Source: Winogradskyella ludwigii | GTDB taxonomy: Bacteria; Bacteroidota; Bacteroidia; Flavobacteriales; Flavobacteriaceae | Length of the DNA: 64,000 nucleotides | Assembly: GCF_013403985.1 (NCBI RefSeq) | Contig: NZ_JABFDF010000001.1 | Location: 992,001 to 1,056,000 of the forward strand | Direction of reading: 5' to 3' | Shown: positions 1 through 8,470 of the stretch, one piece after another | Layout of the letters: every line of letters starts with the position of its first letter | Numbering within the stretch: position 1 is the stretch's first letter | Notes under the pieces: model-generated | Told to the model about the DNA's origin: nothing | Databases searched by the model: none | The model's input: the letters and a program-made list of their open reading frames with translations, nothing else | Program-made: the position numbers and the translations under genes

Positions 1-557
1 ACTGTTTTTAGCATAAATCTATCGACTTGTGCTTCTGGTAAAGAATATGTTCCTTCTTGCTCAACCGGATTCATAGTTGCCATTACTAAGAATGGTTTTT
101 CTAAAATAAAAGTTTCGTCTCCAATAGTAACTTGTTTTTCTTGCATTGCTTCAAGTAATGCAGATTGCACTTTAGCTGGTGCTCTGTTAATCTCATCTGC
201 TAAAACAAAATTGGCGAAAATTGGCCCTTTTTTAATAGTAAAGTCATTCTCTTTCATATTAAAGATTAATGTACCTACAACATCTGCTGGCAATAAATCT
301 GGCGTAAACTGAATTCTACTAAAACTAGCATCAATGGCTTTAGACAGTGTATTAATCGCTAATGTTTTTGCTAAACCAGGAACACCTTCTAATAAAATAT
401 GACCTTGACCTAATAAACCGATGAGCAAACGCTCTATCATATGTTTTTGTCCAACAATAACCTTATTCATTTCAAAGGTTAATAAGTCTACAAATGCACT
501 TTCTCTTTCTATCTTTTCGTTAATTGATTTGATATCAACTGTACTCGTTTCTTCCAT
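1..557 (-). CDS. MoxR family AAA+ ATPase (3' part beyond window)
   Basis: About 185 codons are present; the gene starts at 557 on the minus strand and runs off the left edge. The visible protein has a Walker A motif (GVPGLAKT, about residues 57-64), a Walker B stretch (VLADEINR, near 117-124) and the MoxR hallmark around [10 protein letters not shown], placing it in the MoxR/RavA-type AAA+ family. These ATPases are thought to act as chaperones in maturation or insertion of protein complexes, usually next to DUF58 and von Willebrand factor A genes; those partners would lie left of this window and cannot be checked. A possible promoter element, CAAAACTA on the plus strand (TAGTTTTG on the minus), lies at 576-583 without a good -33 partner. 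Family assignment is firm; cellular substrate unknown. Confidence 0.93.
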   Translation of the reverse strand, partial: MEETSTVDIKSINEKIERESAFVDLLTFEMNKVIVGQKHMIERLLIGLLGQGHILLEGVPGLAKTLAINTLSKAIDASFSRIQFTPDLLPADVVGTLIFNMKENDFTIKKGPIFANFVLADEINRAPAKVQSALLEAMQEKQVTIGDETFILEKPFLVMATMNPVEQEGTYSLPEAQVDRFMLKT

Positions 558-693
558 TATTTAAGGCTTTAAAAACAAAACTATTTTTTATATTCTTTCT
601 TCTAATAAACTAATTTAAAACAAGAAATGATTTAGTATCTTTTAGAAGGTGCAAAGTGTTAAAATTTTTTCTTAGTTGCTGTTAACAATTGGT

Positions 694-735
694 TAAAAAA
701 AAAGAGTAATGCCTAAGCATTACTCTTTTTTATCA
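694..735 (-). terminator. Rho-independent terminator after the DUF4382-like gene
   Basis: A hairpin with arms AAAGAGTAATGC and GCATTACTCTTT around a CTAA loop, flanked by an A-run on the left and a T-run on the right, so it can work in both directions. It lies 23 bases beyond the stop of the lipoprotein gene that ends at 759 and upstream of moxR, insulating the two. Confidence 0.85.
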
Positions 736-758
736 GTATTAATCATGGATTAGGATAA

Positions 759-1328
759 TTAATATTTAGTTTGTCTTAATTCTGTATAAATTTTAGGGTT
801 TAAAACCATCATATTTTCGTCTTCGTTGAAGCTAACAGATTCGTCAATATCGATCTCTATTGTAAAATCATAAAAACGATTTGCTAATAATTCTGACTGC
901 ACTAAGTTAGAAGGTGTTGCGTTACCAGATTCAGTAATATCTAAACTATATAGTATATTATTCATATCCATAAAGTTATTATCTCCAAGTACTAGTCTAA
1001 TTTCATAAATACTAGTTGAGTTAACTTCAAAATCATCTACTAAAAGTAACTCTGAATCCTGAACAAAATCTGATGCTTTTTGAGCTCCATCATTAATTGT
1101 ATTTAAAGTTATCCAAGCATCTGCAGCATTAGCATTTTCTTTAACTCTTAATTGTACAGATTCAACTTCAATATAAACTTTATCAAGAGTACCTACTGTA
1201 CTTTTCAATTTTACTGATACACCAGAAAACTCTGACTCAGTATTTATATCATCTTTAGAACAGCTAGAAAAGCATACTAAGATGATAAGCGTAAAAATAA
1301 CAGATTTTATAGTTTGTAATGATTTCAT
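759..1328 (-). CDS. DUF4382-like lipoprotein
   Basis: A 189-residue protein with a lipoprotein signal peptide: charged start, hydrophobic stretch and a lipobox ending FSSCS, so the mature protein begins at Cys23 and is membrane-anchored. The mature part is all-beta in character, with segments such as GVSVKLKS and KVYIEVESVQLRV that resemble the start of DUF4382 domains (where a strand is followed by a statement of a covarying value), and a C-terminal MVLNPKIYTEL segment like the usual family ending. Function of DUF4382 is unknown; it is common among Bacteroidetes cell-surface lipoproteins. The gene stands alone, divergent from the aldo/keto reductase and closed by its own terminator. Family call is from pattern recognition, not a profile search. 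Confidence 0.7.
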   Translation of the reverse strand: MKSLQTIKSVIFTLIILVCFSSCSKDDINTESEFSGVSVKLKSTVGTLDKVYIEVESVQLRVKENANAADAWITLNTINDGAQKASDFVQDSELLLVDDFEVNSTSIYEIRLVLGDNNFMDMNNILYSLDITESGNATPSNLVQSELLANRFYDFTIEIDIDESVSFNEDENMMVLNPKIYTELRQTKY

Positions 1329-1432
1329 AATTTGGGGGCTTTAATTATTACAGGTCAATGATACTGTAATCCTTAGGTTTTGAGTATTTTTATACATGAA
1401 TTGCACAAAAACCTATATAAACTGAAAAAAAA

Positions 1433-2296
1433 GTGAAATATTCTCGATTAATAGCAGGCACCATGACTTGGGGAAGTTGGGGAAAACAGCTCTCGAAAAC
1501 CGAAATGGCAGATTTAATGAACTTCTGCGTACAAAACCAAATTACCACTTTTGATCATGCCGATATTTATGGATCTTATACAACTGAAGCTCAATTTGGT
1601 AAAGCACTTACCTATTCTGGATTGCAACGTGAAGACATTCAACTAATTTCTAAATGTGGCATTCAAGACTTTAGTGACAACCGAAATAATACCGTTAAAC
1701 ATTATAATTATAGTAAAGACTATATTATTTGGTCTGCTGAAGAATCTTTAAAACATCTTGAAACCGAGTATTTAGATCTATTGTTATTACATAGACCCAG
1801 TCCTTTAATGGTTGCCGAAGATATTGCCGAAGCGATTACCACCTTAAAGAAAGACGGAAAGATTAGAGATTTTGGTGTGTCTAATTTTACACCATCGCAA
1901 ATGGACATGATTGGTTTACGTATGGATATTGATGTGAATCAGATTGAATTTTCGCTTACCCAACATTCTGCCATGCACAATGGCACGTTAGATTATATAA
2001 CAACCAATGGCATAAAACCAATGGCTTGGTCTCCTTTAGGTGCTGTATTCAAAGACGACAATGAACAAACCAGACGTATACACAAACAACTTGGTGCCTT
2101 AAAAGCTAAATACAATGCTACTGAAGATCAGTTAATATTGGCTTGGATAATGAAACATCCATCTCATATTCACCCTGTAACTGGTACTACAACTAAAGAG
2201 CGATTAAAATTGGCTATTGAAGCTACAAAAATAGACTTAGAACTAGAAGACTGGTTTTTAATTTTGGAAGCTGCTCAAGGACATTCAGTTCCTTAA
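1433..2296 (+). CDS. Aldo/keto reductase (YdhF-like)
   Basis: A 287-residue cytosolic NADPH-dependent oxidoreductase of the aldo/keto reductase superfamily, closest in look to the YdhF group, starting with GTG at 1433. The conserved beginning KYSRLIAGTMTWGSWG supports this rare start over the internal ATG. The TIM-barrel tetrad is recognisable: Asp in FDHADIYG with Tyr of IYG, Lys in LISKCG, and His in LLLLHRPSP; the cofactor region reads MAWSPLG and later PVTGTTTKERL. Physiological substrate is unknown. The short-chain dehydrogenase gene follows 61 bases downstream on the same strand, so both may be co-transcribed as a small carbonyl-reducing pair. No clear promoter or ribosome site was found upstream. 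Confidence 0.92.
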   Translation: MKYSRLIAGTMTWGSWGKQLSKTEMADLMNFCVQNQITTFDHADIYGSYTTEAQFGKALTYSGLQREDIQLISKCGIQDFSDNRNNTVKHYNYSKDYIIWSAEESLKHLETEYLDLLLLHRPSPLMVAEDIAEAITTLKKDGKIRDFGVSNFTPSQMDMIGLRMDIDVNQIEFSLTQHSAMHNGTLDYITTNGIKPMAWSPLGAVFKDDNEQTRRIHKQLGALKAKYNATEDQLILAWIMKHPSHIHPVTGTTTKERLKLAIEATKIDLELEDWFLILEAAQGHSVP

Positions 2297-2357
2297 AAAG
2301 GACATATTATTATTTAACTTTTTGGAAATGAAAAACTTTTTAAATTTTTAAAACAAC

Positions 2358-3113
2358 ATGAATAAGAGAAAAGTAGCCTTAATTACAGGTGCAACAAGTG
2401 GTATTGGCAGAGCAACTGCTCACGAATTTGCCAAACACGGCATAAATTTAGTATTGTGTGGCCGCAGACAAGAGCGATTAGACAGTGTGCAAAAAGCGTT
2501 ATCCAAACAAACTATAGTACATACCTTAAATTTTGATGTGCGAGATAGAGAACAGACATTTAATGCTATTGCATCTTTACCAAAAGAGTTTCAACACATT
2601 GATATCTTAATTAATAATGCAGGAAATGCACATGGCTTAGACCCAATACAAACGGGGAATTTAGACGATTGGGATGCCATGATGGATATTAATGTAAAAG
2701 GCCTACTTTATGTAAGCAAAGCAATTATACCTGGAATGACGGAACGTAAATCTGGACATATTATTAATATTGGATCGTCTGCAGGAAAAGAAGTGTACCC
2801 AAACGGCAATGTGTATTGCGGAAGTAAACACGCTGTTTTAGCAATTACTGAAGGCATGCGAATAGATTTAAATCCCTTTGGAATTAAAGTTGGTGCTGTT
2901 AATCCTGGTTTGGTAGAAACTGAGTTTTCTAAAGTAAGATTTAAAGGAGATGCTGCAGCAGATCATGTATATAAAGGCTACAAAGCATTGCAACCAGAAG
3001 ATGTTGCAGATGTTATTTACTTTGCCGTATCACGACCTGCACATGTGAATATTGCAGATGTTTTGATGTTTTGCACAGCACAAGCGAGCTCTACGATTGT
3101 GAAAAAAAATTAA
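2358..3113 (+). CDS. Short-chain dehydrogenase/reductase (YdfG-like)
   Basis: A 251-residue classical SDR. The Rossmann cofactor loop TGATSGIG lies at residues 10-17, NNAG at about 86-89, and the catalytic triad is Ser140/141, Tyr153 and Lys157 (YCGSK). GRRQERL after the second strand suggests NADP(H) preference because of the two arginines. The overall pattern, including INPGLVETEFS-like segment AVNPGLVETEFS, matches the YdfG/serine-3-dehydrogenase group that oxidises 3-hydroxy acids and reduces malonic-semialdehyde-type compounds; the real substrate is not determined. It follows the aldo/keto reductase and is itself followed after only four bases by the SIR2-like gene, so the three are probably on one transcript. 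Confidence 0.92.
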   Translation: MNKRKVALITGATSGIGRATAHEFAKHGINLVLCGRRQERLDSVQKALSKQTIVHTLNFDVRDREQTFNAIASLPKEFQHIDILINNAGNAHGLDPIQTGNLDDWDAMMDINVKGLLYVSKAIIPGMTERKSGHIINIGSSAGKEVYPNGNVYCGSKHAVLAITEGMRIDLNPFGIKVGAVNPGLVETEFSKVRFKGDAAADHVYKGYKALQPEDVADVIYFAVSRPAHVNIADVLMFCTAQASSTIVKKN

Positions 3114-3117
3114 TAAT

Positions 3118-4206
3118 ATGAATGTAACATATCTTTTAGGTGCTGGAGCAAGTTTTGAAGCACTACCGATAGTAAACAAAATTCCTGGACGCTTAGAAGT
3201 TTTTGCTAGTCAATTCAAACTTTCATCTTTAAACTATCTTTTACTACATAAACAAAAATCTAACATAGCTGAAAAATATTTACTTAATATTAATTCCCCA
3301 AAAATTCAAGAAGAGAAATTTAATACTATTAAACAATTTCATGGAGATATTTTATGGCTAAAAAACGAATCTGAAAAACATACTAGTATTGATACTTTCG
3401 CCAAAAAACTTTATTTACAAGGAGGTAATGATTTAAAAAAACTAAAATATATCCTTTCCTGCTTTTTTCTATATGAACAAACTTTAAATTTCGACAAACG
3501 ATATGATTCTTTCTTTGCATCTATTTTAGATGATTTATCAAAAATACCTAATGAACTTAAGGTAATTTCTTGGAATTACGACTCACAACTTGAAATAGCA
3601 TTCAATAACTTCGCTAATTCCAATATTAAAAATACTAGAAAAACATTAAATATATTTTCTAAAGGAAATAAAAATGAAACAAATAAAAGAAATAATGAAT
3701 TTAGTATTTTTAAAGTAAATGGAACAACTAATGTAACTGATAAAGACAATGAAGTTTATGATTTAATTCTTGATTTTGATATTAAGGAAGAAAATCTGAT
3801 AACAAGTTTCCTTGAATTATATGAAAGTAAAATTCTATTTGACAATCATAAGCCAAATATGTCATTTGCTTGGGAAAATTTTAATAGTAATTCTAACTTT
3901 TATAATGATTTAGCTAATTCTGCAAAAAACACTGATGTATTGATTGTGATCGGGTATTCGTTTCCTTTTTTCAATAGAAAAATTGATAAATTCATCCTTG
4001 ATTCTATGCCAAAACTCAAAAAAATTTATGTTCAAGACCCAAATAACGCAGATGATATTATTGAAAAAATTAAAGGTTTAAAGCCCTGGCAAACAACTCA
4101 AATAACTATAAAGTCGCCACCAGGACTCAAAGCAACTACTAAGGATATTATTGAGTTTATTCCCAAAACTTTTACAGATCAATTTTATATACCAATAGAA
4201 TTCTAA
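3118..4206 (+). CDS. SIR2-like domain protein (possible NAD-related or defence protein)
   Basis: A 362-residue protein without signal peptide or membrane segment. Visible SIR2-type landmarks are the N-terminal nucleotide loop YLLGAGAS (residues 5-12), VISWNYDSQLE (about 155-165, with the conserved Asn-Tyr-Asp), and a late VLIVIGYSFPFFNRKID that matches the second NAD-site loop of SIR2_2-type proteins. The usual catalytic Leu-His-Gly reads KVNGT here, so the histidine is apparently replaced by Asn. SIR2 domains of this type occur in NAD-depleting phage-defence proteins, but there are also uncharacterised stand-alone members. The gene begins four bases after the dehydrogenase and its A/T content is visibly higher than that of both neighbours, which hints at later insertion into this operon. 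Function not established. Confidence 0.72.
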   Translation: MNVTYLLGAGASFEALPIVNKIPGRLEVFASQFKLSSLNYLLLHKQKSNIAEKYLLNINSPKIQEEKFNTIKQFHGDILWLKNESEKHTSIDTFAKKLYLQGGNDLKKLKYILSCFFLYEQTLNFDKRYDSFFASILDDLSKIPNELKVISWNYDSQLEIAFNNFANSNIKNTRKTLNIFSKGNKNETNKRNNEFSIFKVNGTTNVTDKDNEVYDLILDFDIKEENLITSFLELYESKILFDNHKPNMSFAWENFNSNSNFYNDLANSAKNTDVLIVIGYSFPFFNRKIDKFILDSMPKLKKIYVQDPNNADDIIEKIKGLKPWQTTQITIKSPPGLKATTKDIIEFIPKTFTDQFYIPIEF

Positions 4207-4220
4207 ATTAATAAATAAGA

Positions 4221-4238
4221 TTCCTGCCTTCGCAGGAA
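4221..4238. repeat. Short perfect hairpin, likely remnant of a dispersed intergenic repeat
   Basis: Arms TTCCTGC and GCAGGAA around CTTC form a perfect seven-pair hairpin between the SIR2-like and AlbA_2 genes. The same GCAGGAA word recurs in the intergenic repeat at 21733-21823. The right arm contains AGGAAG four bases before the ATG at 4244, so the structure could mask or mimic a ribosome-binding site. Confidence 0.55.
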
Positions 4239-4243
4239 GTTGT

Positions 4244-5377
4244 ATGATCAACAAAAGACTACTCATAAAGCATTTACTTGCTCACAACGATGAGAACAGT
4301 TTCTATGACAAAAAACGAAAGATTAATATAAGTCTAAAAGAAGGGAAAGGAAAGTTTTTAAAACATGTTTGCGCACTCTCTAATAGCAATCCAAAAAACA
4401 ATTCATATATCGTTATTGGTGTTGAGGACGAGGACAACAAAATTATTGGTGTCGACTTTTTTGACGATAGCAAAATTCAAAATCTAATTAATGCTTACCT
4501 CAGCAATCCACCAATTGTACATTACGAAAACATTCCATTTCCGCATTTACCAGATAATAAAGTAGTAGGTTTAGTTACTATTAGACCCATTAATGGGCTT
4601 ACTTCTCTTAAAAAGAACATTTGGAAATATTATGGTGGATCGGTCTTTTTTAGAGATGGTAGCATAAGCATGCCTAAAGTTTTTGACATTGAGATTAAAG
4701 ATGTGAATTCAAAAATTGTTGCTGCTATAGAGAATCATGCACAAAACAATATTGAACTCACACTCGATGGGGTTTTTGATTTTATGAATAAACGCCAAGA
4801 CTTTAATCCGCAATACAAAGTTTTTAAAGAGTACTTTGTATTATGCTGGTCTGGAGCTAAAAAAGAAGTCAAAGAAGAAACCTTCTTTTCAAGAGTAGAT
4901 ATCGAATTAATTAACGAACAGGTTCGCTTGTTTTATTCGGCTTTAGATGACGTTGCTATTTCTTATACAGAAAACGCCTTTAAGATTATAGAATACGTAA
5001 GGCTTGGGCTATACAAATCTTATAAGTACTATAAGCTTGAAGAAAAAATAATTAGTTTTAATGACAATGCTAACTACACCATTGAAGCTAATCTTATTTT
5101 TGAACCGCCACAATTTGACAAAAAAGTATTACATCATATTTACAATACAAACAATGCAATTATAGAAAAGCTTAAAAATAAGCGAGAATTATCTCAAAAT
5201 GAAAATGAGGATTTAAGGAATTTAGCAGCTAGTTATTTAATTTGCTACCTCAACGGATTTGACGAGGCTTTACCTAAACTTGAATTTGCAAAACCATATA
5301 TAAAAAATCACAGTCCAAACCTCTACAATTCCTATAAAGAAACTATTCGAGTTTTGAGGAAAGTAAAATATAATTAA
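4244..5377 (+). CDS. AlbA_2 (Schlafen-type) domain protein
   Basis: A 377-residue soluble protein. The first roughly 150 residues read as an AlbA_2 domain: LKEGKGKFLKHVCALSNS, then YIVIGVEDEDNKIIGVD, the usual signature of proteins annotated as putative DNA-binding or ATP-binding Schlafen AlbA_2 proteins, followed by FRDGSISMP. The remaining 220 residues are mostly helical and unrecognised, with no HTH or ATPase motif seen. In other organisms AlbA_2 domains occur in transcription regulators and in some antiphage proteins; the role here is unknown. It sits 37 bases after the SIR2-like gene on the same strand, across a short hairpin, so co-expression is likely but a functional link is inference. 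Confidence 0.72.
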   Translation: MINKRLLIKHLLAHNDENSFYDKKRKINISLKEGKGKFLKHVCALSNSNPKNNSYIVIGVEDEDNKIIGVDFFDDSKIQNLINAYLSNPPIVHYENIPFPHLPDNKVVGLVTIRPINGLTSLKKNIWKYYGGSVFFRDGSISMPKVFDIEIKDVNSKIVAAIENHAQNNIELTLDGVFDFMNKRQDFNPQYKVFKEYFVLCWSGAKKEVKEETFFSRVDIELINEQVRLFYSALDDVAISYTENAFKIIEYVRLGLYKSYKYYKLEEKIISFNDNANYTIEANLIFEPPQFDKKVLHHIYNTNNAIIEKLKNKRELSQNENEDLRNLAASYLICYLNGFDEALPKLEFAKPYIKNHSPNLYNSYKETIRVLRKVKYN

Positions 5378-5600
5378 AACGACTCATTAAACAATCCATT
5401 AACCTAAACACACAATATTAAACACTAACTATCAACAGATTAATACCTTTAAAATTAAAACGCTAATTATAATTTTAAATCTGAAAGAAAATTAATTCGT
5501 CGTAAATAAGTGATTTTTCATCTGCTTTTTTTGCGCCTTATCGGAACAGTGACAAAAATATTACTGATTACACATTTTTATTGACCATTTATCAAAAAAA

Positions 5601-5632
5601 TTGCTGACCATTATAAATATTGTTCATATTTG
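5601..5632 (+). promoter_or_regulatory. Candidate promoter for a short transcript
   Basis: TTG at 5601-5603, a 21-base spacer and CATATTTG at 5625-5632 match the Bacteroidetes consensus TTG/TAnnTTTG at all but one position. No coding sequence on this strand follows; the next feature is a terminator. Confidence 0.5.
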
Positions 5633-5638
5633 TAGTGC

Positions 5639-5704
5639 TATTAATCAAATACTTAACCTTGTTTCTCTAAGCCTAAAAGCTCGAATTGAAACAAGGTTTT
5701 TTTT
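5639..5704 (+). ncRNA. Candidate small RNA, about 65 nt
   Basis: Predicted from position only: transcription from the promoter at 5601-5632 would start near 5639 and stop at the terminator at 5655-5704, giving a transcript of about 65 bases with a 16-base leader and one long hairpin. I recognise no known RNA family. It could instead be an orphan terminator of the AlbA_2 transcript. Confidence 0.35.
5655..5704 (+). terminator. Rho-independent terminator
   Basis: Arms AACCTTGTTTC (5655-5665) and GAAACAAGGTT (5688-5698) pair perfectly over eleven bases and are followed by a run of eight T, with a 22-base loop. It would terminate either the small RNA or read-through from the operon ending at 5377. 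Confidence 0.85.
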
Positions 5705-5758
5705 ATGACCCTCATTAAACACTAAAAACACTCCTTAGTATTCATTTCTAATTCGTAC

Positions 5759-6946
5759 TTAAATGAAATCTAAGTTTTTATGTTGGCTAGGAATAATACC
5801 TTTAGAAGAAACACCCATCCATTGTGAAAGAATTGTTGCATATATAGATCTAAAATCTACACTATATCTTAAATCTCCATTAGCATCCAAATCACTTAGA
5901 CTAGCGAGATCATTATAAAAACCGGCTTTCTTTAAATTTTTACCAATCACAAAGACATTGCTTGCTGCTCCATGGTCCGTACCATTGGCTGCATTCTGTT
6001 TTACACGTCTTCCAAATTCTGAAAAGGTTAATATCAACGTATTTTCAAAAGTATCGTTTCGTTTTAAATCTTTTACAAATGCCGAAACACTTTCTGCATA
6101 TTGTGATAATAATCGGGCTTGTGTGTTCTCTTGATTTGCGTGTGTATCAAATCCGCCTAAAGAAGTATAAAACACTTTTGTATCTAAATCCGAATTAATA
6201 AATTGAGCTACATTTTTAAGTTGTTTAGCAAAACTATTTTGAGGATAAGCCTCTTGAGATGGTTTTACCTTGGTGTTTTCAAAAATATAGTTAGCAGAAG
6301 ATTTTGCCTCAATCATCGTTTGGTATAGGTAGCCCAAATTATGTTCGCTTAGATGTGCATCGTTATAATGGTTAATAACACTTTGAAAATACGGATCTTT
6401 TGCTGCGTTATACAGCACCTTATAATCATTAGTAGCAATGCCGTTAAAATGTTCGCCTTTCATAGCCAAACTAAGCTGTTCATCCATTTCCATGGCATTG
6501 TATGGCTTTTCGCCATGTTGATCTAAATAACGACCCAACCAACCACTTTGCAAATACTCATCAGCCCCACTTGCTGTTTGCCAAATATCCATAGATCTAA
6601 AATGTGATCGTACAGGATTTGGATAACCTACGTTATTGATAATAGATAACTCTCCGTTATCAAACAATGATCGCAACGGACTTAAGCCAGGATGTAACCC
6701 TAAATCATCATTCAATTTTAGAATGTCTTTTTTAATAGCAAGTCGAGGTCTTGCATTATAATACAAATCATTATTATGCGGAATAACAGTGTTTAAACCA
6801 TCATTACCACCTGCTAATTGAACAATCACTAAACGTTTGTAACCGAACTGTTTTGTTGCTACAGATTCAAATGCCTTTACAAAATTAGGCACAAAAAATA
6901 AGCTACTCGCTAAAGCTGAATTCTTAATAAATTTACGTCTATCCAT
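5759..6946 (-). CDS. DUF1501 domain protein
   Basis: A 395-residue exported protein. It begins MDRRKFIKNSALASS, a twin-arginine-like leader followed by a hydrophobic stretch, which fits folded export. The body shows DUF1501 landmarks: RLVIVQLAGGNDGLNTVIP, LHPGLSPLR, NNVGYPNPVRSHF, and the C-terminal SEFGRRVKQN with a DHGAASNVFVIG segment, i.e. the alkaline-phosphatase-like/sulfatase-like fold family. Function is not established; the family is a constant partner of DUF1800 proteins in Bacteroidetes and Planctomycetes. Here the DUF1800 gene ends 10 bases upstream, so the two form a two-gene operon. Length is normal for the family. Confidence 0.92.
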   Translation of the reverse strand: MDRRKFIKNSALASSLFFVPNFVKAFESVATKQFGYKRLVIVQLAGGNDGLNTVIPHNNDLYYNARPRLAIKKDILKLNDDLGLHPGLSPLRSLFDNGELSIINNVGYPNPVRSHFRSMDIWQTASGADEYLQSGWLGRYLDQHGEKPYNAMEMDEQLSLAMKGEHFNGIATNDYKVLYNAAKDPYFQSVINHYNDAHLSEHNLGYLYQTMIEAKSSANYIFENTKVKPSQEAYPQNSFAKQLKNVAQFINSDLDTKVFYTSLGGFDTHANQENTQARLLSQYAESVSAFVKDLKRNDTFENTLILTFSEFGRRVKQNAANGTDHGAASNVFVIGKNLKKAGFYNDLASLSDLDANGDLRYSVDFRSIYATILSQWMGVSSKGIIPSQHKNLDFI

Positions 6947-6956
6947 AATTTTACGA

Positions 6957-8318
6957 TTAACACATTTGATATTCTGGTAAGGACATTAGCTGAACACAAT
7001 ACTCTTGCTTCGATGATTTACTAAGCGTTTTTAAATAACCTGAAGTTCCTTTATTTAGGTTGCCTTGAATAACATAATCTTGAAGATTCTTAGTTTCAAC
7101 AAGTTCATAATTCTTTAAAAATGCATTCCAATCCGGAATGGTTTTAAAAGGTAATTTCCCTTTGTTCTTTTTGAAAAATTTTTTCCTAAATTCATCATTT
7201 TCATCTAAAGCAATAACCGCATTATTCAGTAGCACTGAAGGCAGTTTTAAACGTACCATAATGGTATTAGCGTCTATCCATGCTTTATTACCTTTCCAAC
7301 CAGCCACATTTGGTGGATCTAACAAGATTTGCCCTAATACTTTTTGAATTTTAAGTAAGTCCTTTTCTTTTTCAAATGTAACAGGAACTGTATTTGCCAT
7401 ACCTACCATATATTCTATAGGCGACTTTATTTTTGAACCCATATTTGCGTCGTCATAAAACCAATCTGAAAGGAATACAAAACGCATTAGACGTTCTATA
7501 TTGTAATCTTTATAAAACACCTCAGTCATAGCTTCAATATGCTTTCTATTTGGTGCTGGATTCACAAAATAACGATAGATTTTATCGGAAATAAAACGTG
7601 CACATTTTTTATCTTCTAGTATAATATCAATTATGTCATCTCCATCATATTTTCCTATTCTGTTAAAAAAGACTTTAGTCCCATTATCATGTTTAGATTC
7701 TGTGAATAAAAATTCTCCTTCAAAATTATAAGTATAACCTGTAAAAGCTCTTGCACTTTCTTTGATATCTTTTTCGGAATATTGGCCTTCTCCTAGAGTA
7801 AACAACTCCATTAATTCGCGCGCAAAATTCTCATTTGGTCTTTTCTTTCTGTTTTTATTGCCGTTTAAATACCTGAGCATAGCTGCTTCTTTAGAAATAG
7901 CCTTAACGAAGTCTCTAAAATTACCTAATGCAAAATCTCTAAGGGTATTATTATATTGCTCAGCGTATAATGGACTTCTATCACGACACACAAAATGATT
8001 CGCCCAAAACAACGTCATACGTTCTCTTAGTAATTCGTTTGGATTAATTAATCGTTTAATCCAAGCATAATTAAGTTCTAAAATTTTCTTATTTCCTTTC
8101 TTCCTGATTTCCTTTGCTAATTCCGGGAAATTTTTAAGATCTATTTGCGTGATTCCATCTAAATAAGATAAATCGATATGTAATGGTGAAACATATTTTG
8201 ACGCTGCAAAGATGTCCTTAACTACCTGCTTCTTATTTTTAGACATAGATTTAAGCCTGTCAGGATTAATCCCGAAACCTGCTCGCCAATATAAATGTTG
8301 AAGTTCTTGCTGCGTCAT
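6957..8318 (-). CDS. DUF1800 domain protein
   Basis: A 453-residue protein matching the DUF1800 pattern: LYWRAGFGINPDRL at the N-terminus, MTLFWANHFVC, LRYLNGNKNRKKRPNENFARELMELFTLGEG, ARAFTGYTY, and the C-terminal LDPPNVAGWKGNKAWID. No signal peptide is visible, unlike many members, although the partner protein has a twin-arginine-like leader and could carry it out of the cytoplasm (inference). The role of the family is unknown. It is the first gene of the pair with the DUF1501 gene, and the MTQQELQHLYWRAGFG start matches the family so no extension is needed. Confidence 0.92.
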   Translation of the reverse strand: MTQQELQHLYWRAGFGINPDRLKSMSKNKKQVVKDIFAASKYVSPLHIDLSYLDGITQIDLKNFPELAKEIRKKGNKKILELNYAWIKRLINPNELLRERMTLFWANHFVCRDRSPLYAEQYNNTLRDFALGNFRDFVKAISKEAAMLRYLNGNKNRKKRPNENFARELMELFTLGEGQYSEKDIKESARAFTGYTYNFEGEFLFTESKHDNGTKVFFNRIGKYDGDDIIDIILEDKKCARFISDKIYRYFVNPAPNRKHIEAMTEVFYKDYNIERLMRFVFLSDWFYDDANMGSKIKSPIEYMVGMANTVPVTFEKEKDLLKIQKVLGQILLDPPNVAGWKGNKAWIDANTIMVRLKLPSVLLNNAVIALDENDEFRKKFFKKNKGKLPFKTIPDWNAFLKNYELVETKNLQDYVIQGNLNKGTSGYLKTLSKSSKQEYCVQLMSLPEYQMC

Positions 8319-8366
8319 ATTATTAAGACCTATACTTTTTAGAAACGTTTAATTGAGACTTCCTTT

Positions 8367-8400
8367 AAAAAGAAAACCCTTTCTAATAGAAACGGTTTTT
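8367..8400 (-). terminator. Probable terminator after the beta-barrel gene
   Basis: Arms AAAACCCTTTCT and AGAAACGGTTTT (one mismatch) enclose a three-base loop and are bordered by A-rich sequence on the left, giving a U-rich tail on the minus strand. It separates the gene ending at 8471 from the DUF1800 start. Confidence 0.6.
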
Positions 8401-8470
8401 ATGTCTAATTATTTTCAAAAACAAACTATATAATTGAAAATCAACAAGTATAATACTATTTATTTTTTTA

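Larger units (their letters stand above)
5378..5758. other. Intergenic region with promoter, possible small RNA and terminator
   Basis: No protein-coding gene is apparent in this 381-base A/T-rich stretch. Its right half carries a Bacteroidetes-type promoter at 5601-5632 and, only about 25 bases later, a strong terminator hairpin at 5655-5704. The left half (5378-5580) shows nothing recognisable except a repeated word TGACCATTTAT/TGACCATTATA around 5583 and 5605. Confidence 0.6.
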
